Shown here: one piece after another, positions 10,650 to 20,755 of the stretch
Layout of the letters: every line of letters starts with the position of its first letter
How positions within the stretch are numbered: the first letter of the stretch is position 1
NCBI GenBank assembly: GCA_033239125.1
Contig: BSWB01000001.1
Coordinates: 113,330,916 to 113,394,915, forward strand
Origin: Fagopyrum homotropicum
Taxonomy: Eukaryota > Streptophyta > Magnoliopsida > Caryophyllales > Polygonaceae
DNA: 64,000 nucleotides
Direction: 5' to 3'
Made by a program: the position numbers and the translations under genes
The notes under the pieces: generated by a model
The model's input: the letters and a program-made list of their open reading frames with translations, nothing else
Databases searched by the model: none
Told to the model about the DNA's origin: nothing

Positions 10650-10757
10650 ATCGTACATGTCCAGGATTCCCACAATTGTAAAAAGTCCTCGTTTCACCAG
10701 AAGTCCGTGTGAACGAGAAGTCGGGCTCGGTTTACAACCCGGATATCCAACCTCACC
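10650..10757 (-). pseudogene. gag: Chromovirus E gag zinc-knuckle island
   Basis: Only 108 bp between two Athila insertions. Read on the minus strand it gives ...GETRTFYNCGNPGHVR, a CCHC nucleocapsid knuckle (C-x2-C-x4-H-x4-C) whose first Cys is changed to Phe by one base. The last Cys would lie beyond the Athila-A insertion. Two stops are present upstream in the same frame. This small island shows that the solo LTR at 10758 and Athila-A both landed in the same gag gene. Confidence 0.68.
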
Positions 10758-12516
10758 CGTTCGCTCCAAACGGTGTGTGCAAGCTTTAAATTTATATCCC
10801 AAGAAATATGCTTAAACAAGGATGCGAATCCGCAGTGTACGGATTAATTATAGTAAAAGCAAGAATTCCGGGGTGTCGATCTCAGGGACTTAGGTGAAAC
10901 AAAGCAAGTATAGGTAGTCAATGCAACTAATAACCCCAAAAGCGATTAAAGCAATCAAAAAGATGATAGTAAGGTCAATTAAAGGAAATATGCAAATTCT
11001 AGGGTTTAAAGCATCTAATTGTGGTTCCAACTCAAGATCTCAAGATAAGCTGACAAAGCTGAGATTTTTCAAGGGAAGGTGTTTTTAAAGTGGAATAGAT
11101 CACCGGGTAAGTCTCACTACTCACTAATCCCAAACCAAAAGCTCCTACCGGGTAAGTCTCAAGGTACTAAGGAAAGGAATTATAATCTCAAACCTACATA
11201 CCAACTAAGGGAATAGAATCAACCTTTACCGGGTAAGTCTCAGGCTAACTTACAAAGATGGAATGAATGCACATTCAAACCCCAATAAAGGATAAACCTT
11301 CATTACCTACACTTATGATCATGGGTAAACAAACAAAGGAATCACCGGGTAAGTCTCATCCTAGGCTTGCATTGAACCAGGAAAGGTGTAATAAGAATAG
11401 GATTTGGCAAACTCTAACGCTTAACTCTCAGTTACGGATCAGAGAAGTCACCTCGGTCAGTCAAGTTCCACCCCGGCCGAGATGTTCATCGACTGAACGA
11501 GATGTTCTAGAGTTAAGGATAAAGACTCGAACTTTCAAGGTCTTACTGGGATTAAGATTATTCTATCATTTTTTTTCCACAACTTTCAGCCAATCAACCT
11601 AGAATCGCACAAAGAAATTAGCCATTCATCATCATGAAAGCAATAATCAAATATATGGGAAGAGAATGAATATTTGAACACAAAAACCTTAAGAACAAGG
11701 CTTTAATAACTGAATCAAATATCAAACAAATCAGCGTTCCTTGGATCACAAATCCAACAAGACAATCAAACTAAAGGAAATCTAAGAAAGTCTTACAAAT
11801 CCCCTTAAAAGCTATCACAACGCTATGAACTTCCTTCCTTCTAATCTTCAAAACTTCCTTCAAACTTCTAGAAATCCTTCCTTACTGCAGTTGGGAGAAT
11901 ATTGTATGGTTTATCGGATCCTCAATTTGTGAAAAATCCTACCCTTTATATAGGAGAATTATCTTCCAAAGATAATAATATCTTAAAAAAAGATAATTTC
12001 CTAATAAAATATATCTTATCTCCAAAATAGATCTTTCAAATATATGATCTTCCTTCCAGAAATCCAGCCCAAAAATATAAGATCTCTCCTTCCAAAAATA
12101 AAAGATCTTAGCCAAATAAAATATATCTCGCCGCGTCAGGGTGTTTGCCTCGGTCGGGGCGCTCCTCTAGATTACCTCGGTCGAGGTGACACTGTAGCTG
12201 ACCGAGGTGAATCTCAGCTGAAGGTGAAATCTCTCAAATCTAGTTCAAAGTAAATCTTCCTTGTTAATTCCTTGCTTCCTGAGTTCTCTTTTAAGCTCCT
12301 GAATGTAGCTCCTATGACTCATTTCCTTCTTAGCTCCATTTCGATGCAAAATGTGCCATTTTACCTACGATTACAACGAAACTTGGTGTAGACCTCGATT
12401 ACCGTAAAGGTAGATGAATGACAATATAATCACATAATATACATTCAAACATGCAGATTATTGAAGATAAAACGTCTAAACAAGTCCCAAAATATAGACT
12501 ATACAACATGCTATCA
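10758..12516 (-). mobile_element. Solo LTR of an Athila element (Athila-D family)
   Basis: 1,759 bp, minus orientation. The sense start is TGATAGCATG (end at 12516) and the sense end is at 10758, where TG has become CG on the plus strand. It matches the 5' LTR of Athila-D (20756-22384) block by block. The flanks tcacc (10753-10757) and tcatc (12517-12521) look like a TSD with one mismatch. Chromovirus E gag sequence lies on both sides, and no internal region is present, so the element was reduced to one LTR by LTR-LTR recombination. A TATA box (cctatataaagg on the minus strand) is at 11944-11955. Confidence 0.85.
11102..11357 (-). repeat. Four phased ACCGGGTAAGTCTC motifs in an Athila LTR
   Basis: Exact 14-mers at 11102, 11147, 11228 and 11344 (plus-strand reading; the LTR is on the minus strand). 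Homologous sets, partly mutated, are at 21110/21156/21237/21354 (Athila-D), 23879/23926/24004/24126 and 33241/33288/33366/33488 (Athila-B). The spacings are nearly constant: 45-47, 78-81 and 116-122. Confidence 0.85.
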
Positions 12517-12870
12517 TCATCTTTCATTGATTCAACCCGTTGTTTCTTCTCTAATCCAAAAGCTTCAGTCGATCTCACATATGTTGGTAAATCCGGTGTA
12601 GATCTACCCGCTATCACCACCACATATACTTGCTGCATATACTCTTGAAACTCGAATCAACTCATGGAGACACGATCAGCCTCTTCAAACTCGTTCTCTG
12701 CCATAGGAAACACAACAGCGGATACTGGTCCCTGACTTGACGCTACTGGAGGAAGAGGGGGTGTACCCCTATCTCGTCTCACTACAGATACTGCTCTAGT
12801 GTGAGCCAGGTAATAATGAGTATTATATATATATATAATACTCATTATTACATGCATACACATCAACACA
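12517..12870 (-). pseudogene. gag: Chromovirus E gag N-terminal part
   Basis: The minus-strand frame from about 12869 to 12517 reads through a Pro/Arg-rich stretch (RRDRGTPPLPP) and MAENEFEEADRVSMS to a stop at 12657-12659. It goes on in the same frame with MQQVYVVVIAGRSTPDLP to the solo-LTR junction. Its place just downstream of the PBS makes gag the natural reading. I do not recognise a clear gag domain, so the assignment rests on position and on the zinc knuckle that follows at 10757. Confidence 0.5.
12810..12851. repeat. Perfect 42-bp palindrome
   Basis: Left arm gtaataatgagtattatat plus at, right arm its exact reverse complement, centred between 12830 and 12831 in a TA run. It lies in the leader/gag start of chromovirus E. 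A (TA)n tract follows at 12872-12895. Confidence 0.9.
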
Positions 12871-13068
12871 TAAAAGATATATATATATATATATATCTAC
12901 ACTGTCGAGATCCTTAGATGGGTGACGACTTCTGTACATCTTATCCCAAAACATCTATACTCGCTTTAAAACCAAAATCCTTTAAAAAGTCAGACCTCAT
13001 GTGGGTTCTGTTTATTTATCTACTCTACCTTTATTGTAGATAGCAAGTGCCATTGTTGTCAACCTAAT

Positions 13069-13080
13069 GCTCTGATACCA
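13069..13080 (-). promoter_or_regulatory. PBS of chromovirus E (tRNA-iMet)
   Basis: The minus strand reads TGGTATCAGAGC, complementary to the 3' end of plant initiator tRNA-Met, four bases inside the 5' LTR. Confidence 0.88.
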
Positions 13081-13084
13081 ACTC

Positions 13085-15798
13085 TGTAACACCCCAAATC
13101 CATGGGACTTGGAGTGTCACATTGGGCTAGGATCTCACAATGGATCGTGACCCTAGCCTGACAACAAGTTCACTGGATCTTACAACAAGACACATGTAGA
13201 TTAAAACCAAATACATAAAAGCTGTATATGATACATCAAAAGAGTTTACAAACTCAAAGCCGAGTACAAAACATCAAACCACAACATTTGATACAAAAGA
13301 TCCCATATACCGCGCATCCTAATGTACAGAAGTCCTCGGCTGGCCACACCATCTGTCTCACCCTGTAGTCTTCTTAACCAGCAGATCATCTACAACACGG
13401 TAGGAAACCGTTAGCTACAACAATGAAAAGCATGAAGGTAATAGCACAACCACACATCAACATCTCATACATGCAATGCCACACACATTCATTTATTATC
13501 TTTCATTACGTTATTCTATTACTAATTCAACTTCTTTTGTAACACGAGGAATCTAAAGAACCTCGTCCCTTTCCCCGTTAACACAGGGGTTTGCATTGGG
13601 GGTGATCGTCACTCGTCTCCCCCTGTGTTACTGGCTTCCAGGCACCTCCTCCTAACCAGCAGGCGGAGATCGGTGGTTACCGCCCGTTATAATACACTTG
13701 GCCAAATAAATGTAATAAATGGTCATCCTAGTCCGGTTTAGGTTATAAATGCACAATCATATGAACACACACAACCATCACAATCATACAATCCACAACT
13801 GCACGCTAAGTAAGTCCTATGGACTTACCTGATATACTCGTAACATGTACCACGTCACAGCTTCCCCTTGGGGAAGTAATCAACACCTGCAATAGCAAGG
13901 CACACACAATCACATACTGCAAAGGTTAGGAGACTCGTCTCACTAACCACAACCAACCTATATCTCAAATCTAAACCTCAGATCCTCAACACATTCATAA
14001 ATGCATAAGGCATATCCTCAACATAACATCTCATCATACTCGTACACATACTAAACCTTAAAGCCATAACCGATATCCATAACATGATCACGATCCTCAA
14101 CTCATTCTGACACCTAACATGCATCTAATCAGTATTACTCAATCTCAAATTTATTACTAATTTAATTAATTAACCTTTAATTAATTAATTAAATTTCACG
14201 AGAATAACGTTTTGCCCGCATGCCATTTCTAAACCCACTTGTCATCAGATTTCATCAAACAAACAACCCATAAACACCAGAATAATATAATGATCATAAT
14301 GGAATTTCTAATTATCCATTTTGAAAAGCCTAATGTCAATTTAGGCCAAATTGCAGTACGGAAAACGGATAAATTCATAACTTATTCGTTACTAACCCGA
14401 TTGACGATCTGAAAGAAGATTCGGAATCACAACGACGCAGGCTACGCATGTATAACATCAAATTCACCGGAATCTGAGCGATGGAACTGTCCTGGTGACA
14501 TATATGATCGACCAGGTCTTCATTTGCTCGGAAATGCAGAAACTTGGTACCGATATGAAGAGAATGAAGAGAGGAATCCAGAAAGTCAAACGGAATTGAA
14601 ATCGGATTAGAAACGGAGAGTAGATCTGAGTTTGAAGTTTGAGAGAAATCAGAGCTTTTATGAGAAAACGTGAAAGGAAATGAATTAATAAACGATTTTT
14701 CGCTATTTATAGTGAAGTCGGTAATTATGCTTTAGCGAAGTCGATAATTATCCTTTAACCGATCCAATGGCGGGTTGAACCCCCTTCTCCAAACTTCTCG
14801 AAATTGGAACAATAAATCTTGAATATTGTAGGGATAATTATTCCACAATTGCCTCGGAAAACGTGTATTCCTAAGCCGTCTTTCTTAGCCGTTAAGAAAC
14901 GAAATAGCGACTCTTGTGACCGTTTTGCCTTTCCATGTTATTTCATATCTAGGACATTTCCGATGTCCTGATCATTTCTCTCAACTGTATTTTTATTAAT
15001 TGGAGCTTCCAAATGCTCCACATAATACCGGAGGGTAAAAATAATTACTTGGGGAAAAAGTGAAAATTTCACCATAAGCCCAAAATTACGCCAGGAACAT
15101 AACGGTGGGACTTATACTCAACACTTACAAAATCTTCGCGAGTTATTTGTCAATTACTATCACGGATTAAGTTAATCAACATTAATTAGAATTCGGAAAT
15201 CCTAGCTATTACATGCTGCGGCGGAGTTGAGTCCAGGAGACACAGACCGTGGAGCAAGGCCAAGGAAGAAGGGTGATGGATGGGTGAGGCAGGGCTCCGT
15301 CCCCAGTGAGAGGGTGCGGCAATTACACAAGCGGGAGGGATGTTCGATTGCTAGGGAAGAAAAGGGAGAAAGGGAGGCTCAGGCTGGGTCATAGGAGGCA
15401 AAAGGGAAAGCAAGGGTCGGTTGTAGGGCAGCACGGAGCGAAGAGCCGGAAGTGAGGTCGAGAGGTTGGACTGTGCATACTCAGGAGCGCTCCAGCTCTG
15501 GGAAAGGCGCTCATCTGCCAGGGAGAGAGAAAAACAGAAAAGAAAGAGGGAGAAAAGGAAAATAAAAAGAATAAAAAGAAAAGGCGAGGGTCATTTTCAA
15601 AATTCGGAACGGGATTTCCGTATCAAACAACTTCCGACCCAATAATATAAATATACCCGAGAAAGCTATTTTACGGCGTAAAATACTTTTAAAAAATAAA
15701 AAGATTAAAGATAGAGAAAAAAAATATCGATTAAAGTCGGAGAGAAAAGAAATAAATAAAATAAAATTAAAAATGCGCCTAATAAACTGGGCGTTACA
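13085..15798 (-). repeat. 5' LTR of chromovirus E
   Basis: 2,714 bp between TGTAACACCCC (13085) and GGGCGTTACA (15798), so the ends are TG...CA. It contains an AT-rich part, an inverted TTAATTAATTAA region near 14160-14195 and a purine-rich, more GC-rich segment at about 15215-15600. No coding sequence. Confidence 0.8.
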
Positions 15799-16302
15799 AT
15801 AATATGCCCAACACAAGCAATGCATTGTATGTTATGAAGCGTATTTTAAGATTAAATGATCAATATGTAATACCATGTAGAGTTGGATTTACACCTTTTG
15901 TCGATCTAATACAATAGTCAAGTTATCCTTCCAATTGTTGTTGAAATTTCTGTCGTTGTTGTTGTTGTTGTAATTGTTATTCCTTGGCCCTTGATAGTTT
16001 CCTCTTCTCAAGTATCCAACATCTTACTCTTTGAATGCTACCTTATTTTGAGCTAATAAAAGCTCCTTCACAGTTTTGACTTCATTGTTTAGCGTAGTAA
16101 GTTGAGCAACGCTTGAATTAGTAAGATTCAGATCCGGAAATCCAACTCGTTTCGCTCCATCTTCGACCCTTCGATGAGAGTACTTCTCCCTGTGTAAAAA
16201 TTTCTTCTCAACAAACTCCGAACCTTCATCAACCGGTGTATCCATAAAAGTGTTAACATAAAGTGATTGGAGTTTGAATTGAGTTTCTTCATCCAAACCC
16301 TT
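15799..16302 (-). pseudogene. gag: Athila-D gag C-terminal part
   Basis: The minus-strand frame from 16302 starts with KGLDEETQFKLQS, the same block as ETQFKLQS in Athila-A gag, and goes on through EKYSHRRVE to a stop at 16024-16026. The next 100 bp encode the Asn-rich tail (repeated AAC codons near 15955-15985 on the plus strand as gtt). The first codons continue exactly from the frame at 19752 once the solo LTR and one TSD copy are taken out. Confidence 0.85.
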
Positions 16303-17173
16303 TGTAACATCACGAATTCTCAAAACTCGAGACATTACTGGTTAGGACCTCATAATGGGTCCCGACCTCAGTTTGACAACAATATTACTAGGATCTTGCA
16401 ACAAGACACAAATAAGATAAACCGAAATTCATAAAATAGTATTTTAAAGAGATGAATGCAACAACATCTAACATCCTAAAGTACTTAAACAACGAAAAAG
16501 ACTAACTATCTTAACAAGAAGAAAGAACAACAAGCAAACACCCAACCCCACTCTAAGGAGTACGGAGACCCGACTGACCACTACATCCAGATCACTCAGC
16601 TGCTGCTCTAACCTGTGGTGAATCTAAACAAACGACAGAACAACCATTAGCTAGCTATCTAAAAATTGGATAAATAAGAATAGCACACACAGACATCATA
16701 GCAAAAGTAAACACTCAGCATGCTTTCAAACAATCAATTTATTATCTTTACTTAGGTCATTCACTCTTACTAATGATACTTATTTTGTGACATGAGGAAT
16801 TCCCAAACCTCGCCTCCGTCCCCGTGTAACCATCAGGATTAGATATGATGCATCTCACCTTGTACCTGTATGGTCTGGGTATAGAGAACCTCCCAGTCTC
16901 ATGTCAGAGCTGGGCAGTGATGTCACGGCCCGTTATATATACACTTGGGCCTTAAAATATAACAATAATAGTCGCCCTATCAAGTTATTATTATAAACAC
17001 ACATCGCACACACCACTATTGTCATTCAACTTACATTCAGAAACTAGCTAAGTAAGTAGCAAAGACTTACATGTATCAAATCACACTCTATCAAATCTCA
17101 ACTCAGTCCGTTCTCGTGGTAACTCAAACGCCTATCAAACAAGGCATGTGGATCAAAATCACATCCCTAAACT

Positions 17174-17196
17174 CTTAGAAGTTATAAACTTCTAAG
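17174..17196. repeat. LTR hairpin, solo-LTR version
   Basis: Stem CTTAGAAGTT / AACTTCTAAG with loop ata. The same site in both LTRs of chromovirus G (40558-40580 and 47069-47091) has stem CTTAGAAGTC / GACTTCTAAG with loop taa: the closing pair changed from T-A to C-G on both arms. Confidence 0.75.
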
Positions 17197-18659
17197 GTGT
17201 ACAAACTCTTAAAGAGAAATTACGAAAAAGTCTCTCGTAAGGTGAAAAGACTATTTTACCCCTAGTTCCGAAAATCCTAAGATTTTCCTATACTTATTTC
17301 AAACTCTCCTATTTCCATACTCTAGTGCTTACGGAAAAGTTTAGTACAGAACTACAGGTGTTGTACAAACTTCTAGATTTTCCCTAAACGGTCATTAAGG
17401 TCCGACTTGAGTTAAGATCCAAGACTTAAATAGAAAGATAAGAATTCTAGAAACAATCTCAAGATTCTCTAATACATGTATACTAAACATAGGGCAAAGG
17501 TCTCTTAAAAACTCGGCCAAACTCTTACATAAGTTCTAAAGTCGGACTAGAAGCTAGAATTCTATACTTAGTCAAATATCTTCCTGCTTCAAAAATAGCT
17601 CAAGTGCTCTACTTCGGGACCTTATAAAACCTAATCCGACCGTTAACTTTCTCCCAAATTTAACATAATAAACTATATGTATACATCTACGACATATCAC
17701 AAATTCAACGGTGGATTCTCGATTTAAGCTATAGAAATTAGGTCCTAAAGTCAGCAGGTCGAAGTTAAATGATAAAGTGTGCAGCAAGTTCTAAGTTCGA
17801 GTCTCTCCTCCAACAGTCCCTCCTATTTATCATGCTCAGTAGGTCCTCAGTTCGAAACCCACTGATTACCACTTATTCCAAATAAATCTAAACAACCTAC
17901 TCTATTGCTTAGTGTAACTCTCCCTTTGTAACATACAGACATCGTAAAATCCGTAAACATCGTAAAAGCTGAGGATTAGGTTCACCTACCGGACTGCAGC
18001 TAGAAAGACGGCTCGCTGCTTAGGGCGTCGATCGGCACCACCACCTCCAGGGTCGCTGGCTCAGCTCAGCTGCACCACTGCAGGGGGTGGAAGGCCCGAC
18101 TCAGCTTTGGTTCATTGCTGTCATCCCGATTAGGCTGAGAATGCGACAAAAGAAGCACACACTTGGGAAGGGAGGGATCTGGTTTACCTTGCTTACGAAC
18201 CACCGAGTTGCACGCTAGGATGGGGTGGTTAGCCGCTGTGGTAGACACACGAGAAGGCGACAGAAGGCTTGCGTCGGCACTAGTTCCAGTGGTAATCGCA
18301 GACGGGTTGTGTGTCTCTCGTGGGTCTTTGACGAAGACGAGACTTCGTCCCCGGTATTGAGTCCAAAGTGGCGGTGGTGGTGGCTATTGAGCAGCAGGGC
18401 GACGGTGCAGTTCCTCCTGGTGCGAGTCGGCTACGACAGAAGGGATGGGTTGACGAGTGATTAGGGTAGCGTAATTAGATTAGGGGAGGGAATTAGGTTT
18501 AGGCTTAAGTATGATTAAGGAAGCTGATTAGGGTTTACGTTAATTAGATTATGGGCTGGACTGACATGTATTTGGGCCAGGTCTGTTGGGCTGGCTCATC
18601 TAACTAAGATGGGCTGATAATTAAATGATGAGTTGATTAAGTAGGTACGTTTTGAATCT

Positions 18660-19522
18660 TTGTGTATAAAAAGGTACCTTTTGTTTTCTATTAACAAAGT
18701 AGGTACCCTAATTTACGTAGAAAAAGATCAAATAGAAAATAATAAATAATATTACCATATAAGTGAATCTTCTCTCTCCTATAATAAATAACTAATTTTC
18801 CTAATTTTCCTAATTAAACAAGGAAAGAGATAGTAACAACTCCTAAAATATCTCCTTAATTAATTACAGCCATTTAACAATATCCATCTTTTGTTATTTT
18901 TTTCTGCATTGCTGTGCGTAAAAGAACTCGGATCTTCAGTTCGAGAGCATCAATGGAGGGTTGTCGATGAAGATACGTCCGACATAACTCAACAAAATTA
19001 TGTAGTAAATGTGTATTCCTTGTGGATCCGTTATTAATACATATTTTTGTGACTTATTTACATAATTGTTACAATTATGTAGTAAACGTGTTTTCCTTGT
19101 GTATGACATACATCGGAGTGTAGAATATGTATGCCAAATGCATTTTATGTAGCTGATATTTGTGTTTTATGTATTAACATTGTGTAATTGAAGTTGTGTA
19201 TTAATATTGTGTATCATCAAAAGAATACACGAAGTTTGATTAGTATAGGGTATAGGGGCGGGGGGTTGGGCAACTCGTCCGGAGTTCGAATCCTACCTTT
19301 GACACAATTTTTACTTATTATAATTAAGATAAGAAATAAGAATATTTAGTTACCCGATTTAACAAAATTTAATTGATTATTAATTGGAGAGAGAAGAATC
19401 TTTAAATTTTTATATTTTTTATTCTCTTTTAGTTGATTATCCTAGTCATTAATCTTTATTTATAATTGGTGAAATTAGGGTGCCTACTTTGTATACAAGA
19501 TACAAAAAGGTATCTTATTTCA
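18660..19522. mobile_element. MITE-like element with long degenerate inverted repeats
   Basis: The left end (18666 on: ataaaaaggtaccttttg ... aacaaagtaggtacc) recurs inverted at the right end (19470-19520: ggtgcctactttgtatacaa ... aaaaaggtatctta). The match goes on inward, with gaaaatta-rich sequence and gaatcttctctctcc (about 18767) against ggagagagaagaatctt (about 19385), so each arm is about 150-170 bp. No ORF inside. The exact ends and TSD are not clear. It explains why this solo LTR is longer than its relatives. Confidence 0.65.
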
Positions 19523-19751
19523 CCAATATTCTCATAATTAAGTCGTTACTCGCACGGAACCGCTCCTCGGTTTTAAATTAAATGTACGGAATTACTTACG
19601 GTTACATAACTTATCATTTTATGTGAATCAAGGTCACATAAAATGATAGAAATTAATATCGTTTTATTTTTATTTAAAATAATAAAAGATGGGGGATCGG
19701 AATCCGGTTTGATCCAGTATTAAACGGAGTTTAAATTTTTCGGGTATTACA

Positions 19752-20627
19752 CCCTTGAAGTAGATCTCTAGCAACTCAATCTTTGAAATCCCATGGTGAG
19801 AGCAATCCAACAAAAAGGTCCTTGAATCTTTCCCATGACTTGAATAAACTTTCTCTATCCTTCATGACAAAAGCATTAATCCTATCCCATAGCTCCGCAA
19901 ATTTTGATTGGGGAAAGAATTTAGTGAGAAACTTTGTGGTCATCTCTTCCCATGTGTTAACTCTTCCAGCTTGAAGAGATTGATACCAACCAAGCGCCTT
20001 GTCTTTCAAAGAGAAGTAGAAAGGCCTTAGCTTGTAGTTGTTCTCAACTCTTGATGGTCTCAAAGTCTCCATAAGAATCTCATAGTTTTGTAAGTGTTGA
20101 TGTGGAGATTCTCTTTCCATGCCTCCAAATTGACATTGTAGAATCACTGTGAGGACTTGAGGTCGAAGCTCGTAGTCATGCTCAGCCGGATCTCCTAGGT
20201 TAACTCCGGAACGCTGCACTTGTTGATTCGGGTCCATCCTTTGACCTAGGGTTTGCGGTTCTCCAGCGAATAAGTTACCTTGGTCAACCCTAGCCGGAAA
20301 CCAAGGTGGTGGTCGAGGTATCTCGACAGGTGCATGTAGGTTAGGATTCTGCCTCGGTCCGATGATTGGGTTCGGTTGAGGTAGAATCTGAACTTGCAGT
20401 TCGCCCATGTTGGCTCTGATCTCTTCCGTTCTTGCGCGAGCTTCCTCTCTTTCTCTTTGTAAAACTTCATTACTCAACCGAAGTTGTTCTAATGCGTCTT
20501 TCAATTCAGCTTCAAGATCTCGATTACCTTGTTCATCCATCTTAACTTTTTTCAATCTTCTCTTGTATATCTTTTCTGGTTCAGGATCGTAAGTAACGAT
20601 TTCTTTCTTACCACGAGTTCTTCGCAT
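19752..20627 (-). pseudogene. gag: Athila-D gag N-terminal and capsid part
   Basis: ATG at 20627 (minus), 283 codons open to 19776. Residues 1-30 are basic (MRRTRGKK...), and the same start motif MRRSRGK opens gag of Athila-B. Residues about 35-75 form a likely coiled coil (LEAELKDALEQLRLS..., REREEARART). A Pro/Gln-rich linker follows, then the retrotransposon gag core with FGGMERESPHQHLQNYEI, KALGWYQS and FLTKFFPQ. Near 19800 a one-base shift turns the conserved ISKIELLEIYFKG block out of frame, giving the early stop. The gene then runs into the solo LTR at 19751. It is the best preserved gag start in the window. Confidence 0.9.
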
Positions 20628-20730
20628 AAACCTAAAGAAAGATCAAGCGAAATCAATCAAGTAAAGTAATCAATAGCAACAAGGGAAACAACCCTAAAAG
20701 ACAACCAAATACCGGACTTGGTCTTGAGCA

Positions 20731-20750
20731 AGTCCCCACCAACAACACCA
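20731..20750 (-). promoter_or_regulatory. Decayed tRNA-Asp PBS of Athila-D
   Basis: The minus strand reads TGGTGTTGTTGGTGGGGACT, against TGGCGCCGTTGCCGGGGACT in Athila-B. Four of the five differences are C to T or G to A on one strand, as expected from decay of methylated cytosines. Confidence 0.75.
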
Positions 20751-20755
20751 AAACT

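Larger units (their letters stand above)
10650..15798 (-). mobile_element. Chromovirus E (Tekay/Del-like), 5' part only, interrupted
   Basis: Reading on the minus strand: 5' LTR 15798-13085, PBS for tRNA-iMet, leader, gag start (to 12517), a nested solo Athila LTR, then the gag zinc knuckle (10757-10650), where Athila-A interrupts it. The rest of E must lie left of the window. E was itself inserted into the gag of Athila-D: Athila gag sequence resumes at about 15900 after the LTR end TTACA. The expected right TSD is ataat (15799-15803). Confidence 0.82.
16303..19751 (-). mobile_element. Solo LTR of a Tekay-like chromovirus, inserted in Athila-D gag
   Basis: Starts TGTAAC (16303) and ends ATTACA (19751), flanked on both sides by ccctt (16298-16302 and 19752-19756), a perfect 5-bp TSD. 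Its first blocks (ctggttaggacctcataatg, then cccgacctcagtttgacaac) match the LTRs of chromovirus G. No PBS or internal region remains. The length of 3,449 bp includes a foldback element of about 0.85 kb; without it the LTR is about 2.6 kb, like that of G. Orientation follows from the match with the minus-strand LTRs of G. Confidence 0.87.

Noticed and set aside
10467..10712. 81-codon ORF at the end of the Athila-A LTR
   Set aside because: It crosses the LTR border into chromovirus E sequence and covers the U5 signature; not a gene.
11102..11357. Phased 14-mers as a possible CRISPR array
   Set aside because: Only four units, unequal spacers of 30-100 bp that are conserved among copies, inside a plant retrotransposon LTR.
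19281..19296. ggagttcgaatccta, similar to an RNA polymerase III B box, hinting at a tRNA gene or SINE
   Set aside because: No matching A box at a proper distance and no cloverleaf. It lies within the foldback element; probably chance.
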